A stretch of 64,000 nt of DNA from Dasypus novemcinctus. Taxonomy: Eukaryota > Chordata > Mammalia > Cingulata > Dasypodidae. Made by a program: the position numbers and the translations under genes. The first letter of the stretch is position 1. Every line of letters starts with the position of its first letter. The notes beneath the pieces are model-generated. The model did no database searches, was not told the DNA's origin, and worked only from the letters and a program-made list of their open reading frames with translations. The stretch spans positions 9,710,940-9,774,939 of the forward strand of contig NC_080676.1 in the NCBI RefSeq assembly GCF_030445035.2, read 5' to 3'. Shown piece after piece: positions 55,720 to 64,000 of the stretch.

Positions 55720-56550
55720 GTTGCTGGACAGTCTTGGCTAAAATTAAAAATACTGATGTTACCAAATGCTGGCGAGGAATGTAAAATGATACAGCCACTC
55801 TGGAACACAGTTTGGCAGTTTCTAATCAAGTTAAACATATTTACACATTTGGCCCACCAGTCCTACTCCTGGGTATTTGTTGTAGAGAAATGAAAATGTG
55901 CTCAGGCAAAACCTGTCCACAAATGTTCCTGGCAACTTTATTTATAATAGCTGAAGTCAGGACACTAGCCAAATGCCCTTCAGTGGGTTTTTACTGAGTA
56001 ACAAACTGTGGTACATCCATATCATGGAATATTATTTAGCAATAAAGATACGTGCACTCTTCCTATACAACTTGAGCGGTTCTCAAGGGCATCCTACTGG
56101 GTGAAAGAAAGCCAGTCTCAAAGAGTTACATATTGTATGACTCTGTTTACAGAACATTTTCAAGAGGACAAAATGCAGCGATGTAGAGAGCAGAGCAGAG
56201 CGAACAGAGTGTCGGGGGGAGGGTGTGACTAAAAAAGGGAGGTGATGGAAGAGTTCTGCTCCTGACTGTGACAATGGTTACTCCAGTCTACATGTGATAA
56301 AGTTTTACAGAACTGTACATACACATAACGCACACAAAGAGTGCATGTAAAGACTGTTGAAATCCAAATAAGGTCTGTAGCTGAGGTACTAGTATGGTAC
56401 CAAGGTTCTTAGTTTTGACAATATCCTATAGTTACATAGGATATTATCGGTGAGAAAAGCTGGGCGAAAGGCAGGTGCACAGGAACTTACTGTATGATTT
56501 TTGCAACTTTTGTGACTCAAACTATTTCAAAATAAAGAAGTTATTAAAAG
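55720..56550 (+). mobile_element. Old L1 ORF2 3' end and 3' UTR
   Basis: Sense phrases: TGCTGGCGAGGAATGTAAAA, CACCAGTCCTACTCCTGGG, GGTACATCCATATCATGGAA, TATTATTTAGCAATAAAGA, GTATGACTCTGTTTACAGAA and GTACATACACATAACGC. Terminates near CAAAATAAAGAAGTTATT. 5'-truncated and not coding. Confidence 0.8.
56427..56453. repeat. Perfect short inverted repeat
   Basis: AATATCCTA and TAGGATATT arms of nine bases flank a loop of about eight or nine bases. It lies within the old L1 3' UTR and probably has no function. Confidence 0.7.
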
Positions 56551-59500
56551 CAACTTTTTTAAAGCTTATTATTTTAGTTTTTAAAAAGGGAGTCCCCACC
56601 CCAGGAGAGGAGGATTCAGCCATTGACCTCTCTTTTTGGAGCAGCTCCTATTTATTTTGCTGCCTTCTTATTTGTGGCAAGGCCTCTACAGGATCCCCAG
56701 GGTCTCTGGCCTCACCCTATGCTTCCCAGGGAGAGCCCATCGCTGATCGAATCATAACTCAGTATTCCAGCACTGAGAGTGGATATGCCCCTTTCCCCCG
56801 CCTGAGGCTGTTATTTCAAAGCTAGTTAAAGACTCAAGAGATCTAAGGAATGGTGAGAATCTAGGACAAATCATCCTTCTCTCCTGGGCACAGTAATTTC
56901 TTTTCTGGAATGGCTCTTTGTCCGCTCTGCTCTTCATACGGATTGTTCTCTTTACCTTCACCAAATGGCCCCTCCTTTAACGGAAGGAGTTTAACTCCTC
57001 TTTGCCCCCTTTCAATCTCCTTCCACTGAGGACCTTCTTTGAACAGCACTGCTCTCTCCGGGCCTTGTGCCACAGCTGAATGCTGCCGTGTAAGATGGCT
57101 GCCTTCCTTTTGAGGCTTTTATGCCTCTCTGTCAGACATCTTTTTGCCAGACTTGGCCCTGGAAAGACAGTTTCGAAATTAAATCTATTATGAGCTGCTT
57201 GGATTTGCAGTGTGGCATTGCACAAGGCTATGAGTATCTGGGTCAAGGGCAGCTTGCTGTATGCACTGCCTTCAGGAGCCCATCTTGCCGAACTTGAAGC
57301 TTTGGTTAACTTCCCTGCTCTGTGGAGGGGTCCCCAGCATCCCTTAAGACCAGTCTAAGCATCTGGTGCTGAAGTCTATGTGGCATCCTGTCCGGATATG
57401 ACAATACATCCACTCACAAGCCGCTGTCCCCCAGCCCTCCACAGACTGGCCTCAGCCCCCATTCTTCTGCCATGTCTTGTCTGTTTGGGGGACGCAACTC
57501 AAGACACCATGGTGACAGGGATAGAGGTATGCATTTCTTGAGCCTGGCTGTGAATTGGAGATGAGAACAGTGTACTAGAGAGATGAGAATTTGAGTTGTT
57601 GACTTTTAGTAGGTGTTGGTGGATCTCCTAGTTTTGCACCTTTTGGTTTCAAAAACCGTACTGAGCAACGGAAAATGAAACCTACAACTTATTTTTAGCT
57701 GCTCATGCTAACTCATGAGATTTTTCTTTGCAAACCAAATAGGATAAATGCTACTTCAGCTGGCTCAGCTTAACATAGCAATCAGCCTGGTTCTCTGAAA
57801 CTCTGAAGTGATGCTTTGTCCTGGGTGATATTTTGGCCATCATTTACTATTTTGCTTAAAATTATGTTGAATTAAGATTTTATTTTTATTAAACAAGTAT
57901 ACTTTAACAATTTCTTCTGAGAGGAATTGGGAAATAAATTATAAGTCTTCTATACTGGCATCTATTTCTTAATTCACTTATTCCATAACCATTTATTAAG
58001 TATCTATTTAAATGACAGCTTGGAATTTTTTAAAAAATTGAGTAGGTGTGTTGAATTGCAGAAAGCAGAATACTAGAAATTAAGAAATTTGGCTTCTATT
58101 CTGGTTGCTTGCGTTCACAGATAATGACATTTACTCTCCTTGAATCTGGTTTTCTCCTCCTTGAAAGAAAGAGTTTAAATGACATTTTCTAAAGTGCCTT
58201 TCCCCTCCTATAATTCTATGAAATACGCTTTGCCACTGCAGGCACAGGGAAATTGTTGAGGTACTTTTTGGAGGCAGTGGTGCTGTTATCAGGCCACTCT
58301 TATTTCTGTCTTCCTCTTTTCCGGTTCTAGGAGGTACATATTTAAACAAAGCACTCTTGTCTGCTTGCCAGACAACCTGTCGCTCTGCTTGGCCAACAAG
58401 TGATTATGTACTTGAAAGACATCCATAGGTGTTTTCAGTTCCCCCGTCCATTCTTTAACTCATAGGGCAAGCTTTCTAATTTTAGGAAGTGGCTTTATAA
58501 TTCACAGCCGAGGATTCAATTGGCAATGGAGGGAACAGGGAAAGGACCTCCGATATTGGTGTTAGGGAATCAAGAGTAGATTCATAATGAACCCCTTCAC
58601 TGCGCCAGGCAGAGCTCGAGGTGCCGTGGGACATACAGAGATCTTGCAAGACATGAGTAAGTATAGATGATTCAATACAACAAAACATTATTATGCTTTT
58701 CTCTTTAGTCCAAAGGAAGTGAAGACCCACTGAGGTTTGGTAGGCTGCTCTGGCTAAGAAGAGTTGCATGGTCATGGGCCCTAACAACTGCAAAGTCATT
58801 TATCTGAGAGAAGGAAGAGCAAATGAGTTTTGCTCCCAGGTAGAGTCTTAGAACACTATGTGTCAGGATTCATCCTTTTCCACCTTCATGTACACCCTCA
58901 TCCTCCCTTTCTAAAATGGTCGCCAGTCCCTCTAGAGGGGGAAGACACAGCCCTCTTGCTGAGTATGTATTTTGCCATTTCAGGATCCAGAAGCCGCTGT
59001 TCTTTTACTTGCTCTTGATCTGGTGAGTGGCAGTAAATGGACATGTGATTAGGAATGTAAGCATGTTCTTAGCTCTGTGCAGATTCGTGGTCATTATCAC
59101 TGCCACGTTTCAAATGCACGGAGAAGTGAAAGCAGGGCGATTCCGTTGCTAAAGCTGGGGTAGCGATATCAATAATGGTATCAATAATGGTGAGTGGGTT
59201 AGGACTACTCCCACAGGAGGGTCTTAGTTGGATCAGGGTGGGTGGAATGGTGATCGCATAATCAGTCTCTCTTGTAGCCCTAAGTCATTTTACCCCTTTT
59301 TCTCTGTTGACAACCACTGGTTCACATTTCTTTCTCCCTTTAGAATTTTCCTGGAGGGTAACCTGGGCTTGGTTCCAGGGCAGGCTGCACAGTCCTTGCC
59401 ATCAGGTGTGAATACTCCTTTTTCACACCTTACACAGATGCTAACAGAAGCAAGTGAGAAAGCTCAGGTCTTAGAATTGGGGAAGGCTTTCTGGGGTTCA

Positions 59501-59799
59501 AACTCCTCGGGCATGTCTGTGCACCCCATCTTTTGTTCTACAGCCCTGTGAGTACTAAGCAAGATAATCCTCCTCTCCTATTCCTAGGCAGGGTGGAGCT
59601 GATAGAGTTGATTAGAAAGCCCCCTTTGAGCGCCATCTGGTTAGCATATAAAATTACTGCCAATCAAGTAAGATAGTTGGCTGGCCATATTCACCAGGAG
59701 GCAGGAAGCTTGGAGTCCAGCTCTCATCCTGACCCTGGGTCCTTTGATTTCATGATAAATTCTCCTCAACTATAAAGTGGAGTTAATAACAACTGGTCC
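56551..59799. other. Unassigned intergenic sequence
   Basis: No gene or confident repeat recognised. A doubled ATCAATAATGGT unit lies at about 59167-59192. The stretch 57080-57280 has ordinary composition and could contain conserved noncoding sequence, but I cannot test this. Confidence 0.4.
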
Positions 59800-60845
59800 C
59801 AACCATAAATAAATGCAAAATGGCCAATAAGCTGGTGAAAAAAATAAAAATAAATTAAAGCTCAAATGCACATTTTTAGGCAACAATAAGAAATAACCTT
59901 ACCCACTAGATAAGGAAATATAAATTAAATTATAATGCTTACATTAATAAGACTGTAGAGATGACAGGCATCTCACTCATTGCAGATTGGAGGTTATGCT
60001 CTTTAGGATGGCAATTTGGCTGTATGACTAAATTTTGAAATATATAGCTAACATTTGTCCCAGCAATCTGCTTGTAGGGATTTATTGTTGAATGTAGAAA
60101 TCAAAGTTCTAGAACAATGTATACAGTAACACAACGTTTATGTAAATACATACATTTAAAAAAACATATTCTACTGATGTGTCTGAGAAGAATATTAGGA
60201 AGGGGCAAAAGTTTGTTGTCAAAAAGGACTTTAGCCTTACCTTTATGGTATGTTTTGTTTTTTACAAAGAGAGTTTATGAAATACTTATATAGTTAAAAA
60301 TTAAATTAAAAGCTTTTAAGAAAAATGTCAAGACTGTGTACAGATTTATTTCTAAGGTCATGATCATTACATTGCTTATTTAGCAAAAATGAAAATTAAC
60401 ACCAATATCATACAAAAAGAAATAAATTTTTAAAAGTGGTAAATGCATATCATGGGCTACTCTTCAGCCATTTAGGGCTAATTTTAAGATCATATCACAG
60501 ATTTGTTCCTTCCTGGAGTTCAAACTAGAAAAACCACAGGAGAATATTTATTGACATGGGACTATGTTCAGAATATGTTGCTAAATTAAAGATCTAGCTC
60601 ACAGAACATGATTTACAGTATCAACCTAGTTTGTCAAACAATAATAATGGGTCTATATATGTACATAAGTATGATGTATGTAAGTTCTCTTTATCCATAG
60701 AAAAGTAACTGAAAGGAAGGCCCACCAAAATGTTAGCACTGGTTGGCCACAGGTGAGATGAATATGTATCACTCTCAATTTTCCAAAATTGTAATAGCAG
60801 ACATTTGTTGTAAAATTTTTAAAGTTATTAAAAATAAATTCTGCT
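59800..60845 (+). mobile_element. Very old L1 3' fragment
   Basis: Decayed sense phrases such as AAGAAATAACCTTACCCACT, TTAGGATGGCAATTTGGCTG, CAGCAATCTGCTTGTAGGG, CAAAATGTTAGCACTGGTTG and AATTTTTAAAGTTATTAAAA follow L1 3' order. Part may belong to a second relic after 60440. Confidence 0.5.
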
Positions 60846-60919
60846 CTTATAAGGGAATTTAGATTATGGAGACCACCAGCTTAATTCTCCCCCCGCCCTC
60901 ACCCATCCCCTCCCCAATT

Positions 60920-61040
60920 TTAGAATCTTGCACTCTTAGAAATGGAAGGGAACTTAGAGGTCACTTGGCTCAACCCGTCTTCTTTACAGACCAGTGAAGT
61001 GACTGGGCAGAGGTCGTACAGTTGGTCAGTAGCACTAGGA
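60920..61040 (-). mobile_element. MIR/L2-like relic
   Basis: AGAGGTCACTTGGCTCAACC followed by TTTACAGACCAGTGAAGTGA resembles a frequent mammal-wide relic. Too short to place in a family. Confidence 0.4.
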
Positions 61041-61984
61041 TCTTGGCTCCTTCTCAAGTGTTCTTTCTTCCAGTTCCATCCACAAATGGGACTCCCCTAG
61101 AGATATGTAGAAGACAAAATCCCTCTTCCTTCTCTTGCATTGGAGCAAGTATATTTTAAATCTGAACAAGCCTAAATATCTAGCAAATATGTCGTGTGTT
61201 CCAACCCACTTAGAAAAATGAGGCTTTTAAAATATTTCATCAAATCCAAGATGCCATAAATTTAAGAGCAGCATTGTTTTTTGACCACTGAAAAAGAAAA
61301 CAGCATTGTCAATTAAAATGGTACGATTGTAAAAGGCATCCCATTTTCAGAGATGTTGAAATATGAAAAAAAAAGACAAACCAGAATCAATGAAATATGG
61401 TAATTAGTACTCCATAAAAATATTGTGGAGGTGTTACCAAGTATATCTACAGTTTCTAACCTACGCATGTGAGGGCAGTGTTAGAAGGTGTGGCTACAGA
61501 AATCACAGGTGGTTAAGCCCTTTTCCAGGGGCCACCCAGTTCTGCTAAGAAGCATTAATTAACTGACCTAGAGGGCAAGCTGGACGGGATTTTTTTAGAA
61601 TCACAGACTTTCAGGGCTAGAAAGGATTTGAGATGGGGGCCAAATGTACAGATGTTAACAAATAGAATCATTTACTTAAATGATACATTTAAGACACTAA
61701 ACTTTGAAGAGGAAAATATCTTACACAAAAGTTCAGCTTTTAAAAAAACCGCTTTAAAAAAATGTTGGGAAAATAACTCATAATATATTCTTGGGTTATC
61801 TCTGCAGGAAAAAAAATTTGTGAATTGAAACTGGGATTGTTTTGACAGTTACACTGATTTTTCTTTAATTGATAATTTTGATTAGAAGAGCTTAACAACC
61901 TGATAACAAATTAACTCACAAATGTAAAAAATATATTTGTAGCTTTTCATATAGTGAAAAGGTAAACACATTTATTAAGTATGT
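61041..61984. other. Unassigned AT-rich sequence
   Basis: Nothing recognised. Confidence 0.4.
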
Positions 61985-62060
61985 GATCATGGGCAAATTG
62001 CCAGACCTCTCCCAGCCTCAATTTCCTTGTTTGTAATAGGAAAGGACTGGACTTCATTAG
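61985..62060 (+). mobile_element. MIR SINE relic
   Basis: GATCATGGGCAAATTGCCAG, CCTCAATTTCCTTGTTTG and AATAGGAAAGGACTGGAC match the MIR core and 3' part. Confidence 0.65.
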
Positions 62061-62394
62061 GTGCTCTCTATAAGTCATTTGTTCAGATGGAAATATAAGC
62101 TTTTTCCACTTATTTTGTCTCATAGTTCATTTCCAAATTACAGCAAATCTCTCACCAAAATTATTACTCTACTTTCTATCCTTTACTTCCCAACATGTTC
62201 TAGTTCGTTCCTCCTCCTTTATCCTATTCTTTTTGCCAGCTGGTCCTAGCCTCTCTCCACTTGGTGACATTCTAGGTACCCACAGTTCTCAGGGCCTGGG
62301 GAGTAGAGGCTGGATAAATAGTAAGAAGATTCTTGACATCAGGGTTGGAGTGTGGATAAAGAAGATTTTATCTTCTGAGGATTGGTGGAAAGAC

Positions 62395-62580
62395 CCAGAC
62401 TGGAATCAGTTGGATTTAGGTTTTAATCCTGGTTCTGATATTTCATACCTATATGACTAGTACTCTTAACTAGTTCTTTTCCTGAAAAGTGATGATAAAT
62501 AATACTTACCTTGCAGGATTATTGATATACAATTAAGCAATATAATATAGCAAAAATACTGACTCTAAAAAATGGTGGCT
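62395..62580 (+). mobile_element. MIR SINE relic
   Basis: GGTTTTAATCCTGGTTCTGA, AAGTGATGATAAATAATACT and TACCTTGCAGGATTATTGA occur in MIR order. Confidence 0.7.
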
Positions 62581-64000
62581 GTTACAGACTTTTAGCTCTG
62601 ATCAGGGTAGAAAACAGAAGTTCTTGCCTAGGTCTCTAAGTGAGATGTAGATGTCAAGGTAGCCTTGAACTTTCCTCAAATTTTAGGCTAAAGTATCATG
62701 CAAAAGCATTTTTAGTCCTTGATGAATTAAGTCACCGTGTTGTTTCTAAGGCTGAATTTACTATAGACAGATATAATTATCACCCTCTCAAATTTTGAAA
62801 AAAAAATTTTTAATTCTAATAATAAGCAAATATGTTATAATTGGTAAACTTTTTTTTTTTTCCATTTAGAGTAGAATAGTCTTACTGGATAACAAATTTA
62901 TCCACAAGTGTTGAAAATCTATGTTAGGTATAAAAGGAAACCAGCTGTAATTTTTTAATACAGTGAATGGTGTAAACACTCCAGAAAATGCACAAACCTA
63001 TCCAAATGTTTATAAACCAAGGATTCCTCTGGAACTCAGAGCCCCGACTTTATGTTTTGTTTTGTTTTAAAAAACACATAGAGTCAAGCTTTGTTCATAC
63101 TTAAATTATGTACTTTACATAAGCCATGGAATGTAACTTTAACCCACAGGTCTGGAAAAAAACAACAACATTTAGCTCAGGCTGCAGAACAAGATTGTGA
63201 GCAAGTAAGAATGTTAATCAAAGTGAAAGATGCCCCCTCACTACTGGCTCTGTCCTTTACTAGTCTGCGCCTGCCAGATTATTTCAGGTTTCTTGTTCTT
63301 ATCTGCATGGTAGAAACAGGTTAAAATTTTCGTGGTGGAAAGGGATTTGTTATTTAAATTAATGTTTGTGCATATGCCCTGAGGTGGTTGATGAGGGCCA
63401 TGCAGTTTTGAAACATCATAAATAAAGGCATCCCTTGCCTCTTGTAATCTTGACAAAGCTTAAATAATTCAGGTATGTGTGTGGTTTTTGGAAAGTACAA
63501 AACAGGATTTACTAGTCGAGAATGTCTGCCTAAACAAGCTCATCCATCTCAATACTTGAAACTACTGTTGAAATTTAACACAAGCAGGCTTGGTGAAAGT
63601 GCTGGGTTTGCTCACTAAGTGTTTTGGAGCATTGCAAAATAAACCAATACATAGCTTTTAGGTTCGTTTTGACACAGGGTGAACAAAGAACCCCACAGGG
63701 AGTTCCCACCCCTTGCCCTGTTACTGGGTGTATATCCTGGCATCCCTCTTATGAGTTCCGGTAGGGGATCTGACCACACATACCACTCTGTCCCCATAAA
63801 GAAGCTGTAGTGCTCTTCAGACATCTCGTAGGAGTATGCTGTGACTTTCAGTCGTTGTCACAGGCATTTACTACCCCAGGGAGAGGAGACAGAGCAGACA
63901 CTTAGTTCTACGTGGCCGGAGTTGATTCTGTATCGTATATATTTAGCCTACATGATAATAATTTGTGGGTATTTTAAGGTGATTTTCTGGCTTTCAGATG
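62581..64000. other. Unassigned sequence to the window end
   Basis: No gene, RNA gene or confident repeat recognised. T- and A-runs occur at about 62850 and 62798. Confidence 0.4.

Overview
The window is gene-poor mammalian nuclear DNA, and its repeats point to an armadillo (Cingulata, Dasypus-like). The main clue is a set of tRNA-derived SINEs of the armadillo DAS type. Each has a pol III A-box-like TTGGCCCAGTGG or TGGCTCAAG head, a B-box such as GGTTCAAACCC, a body rich in GACAACAACAGAAGCGGACA, and an A-rich tail. Around these lie LINE-1 of several ages, LINE-2 and MIR relics, hAT-Charlie MITEs, MaLR LTRs and several ERV solo LTRs. I saw no intact protein-coding gene, no convincing multi-exon gene and no bacterial-type features.

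Layout. 1-8.6 kb: a LINE-like 3' segment, then sparse old L2, MIR, MER5A and a MaLR LTR. 8.6-10.3 kb: an L1 ORF2 3' segment split by a dimeric SINE. 11.9-12.8 kb: an MLT1-type LTR split by a younger solo LTR with a 6-bp target duplication. 15-22 kb: four long SINEs, a TATA-bearing LTR and an L1 3' end. 23.4-24.3 kb: a SINE next to a CpG-rich solo LTR with a 4-bp duplication. 28-33.9 kb: antisense L1 material, chiefly a compact L1 (ORF1 plus ORF2 C-terminus, most of ORF2 missing) with a repeat-structured 5' UTR and 3' UTR. 35.4-37.5 kb: an HNRNPDL processed pseudogene between two SINEs, with the same 13-base target site copied three times. 37.5-40 kb: two L1 segments, one split by a solo LTR with a 5-bp duplication. 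43-46.2 kb: an L1 ORF2/3' UTR segment holding two SINEs. 48.3-49.4 kb: the only strong CpG island, with CRE, AP-1 and YY1-like motifs, probably the promoter and first exon of a gene I cannot name. 49.4-64 kb: mostly unassigned sequence with a U2 snRNA fragment, two old L1 3' ends and MIRs.

There is no gene network to describe. The readable biology is the history of insertions (nesting and target-site duplications) plus one candidate host promoter. Nothing seen amounts to a new molecular system. The best leads are the ORF2-deleted L1, the thrice-used insertion site and the CpG island. Repeat family names come from remembered consensus features, not a database search, and edges without a target duplication are approximate.
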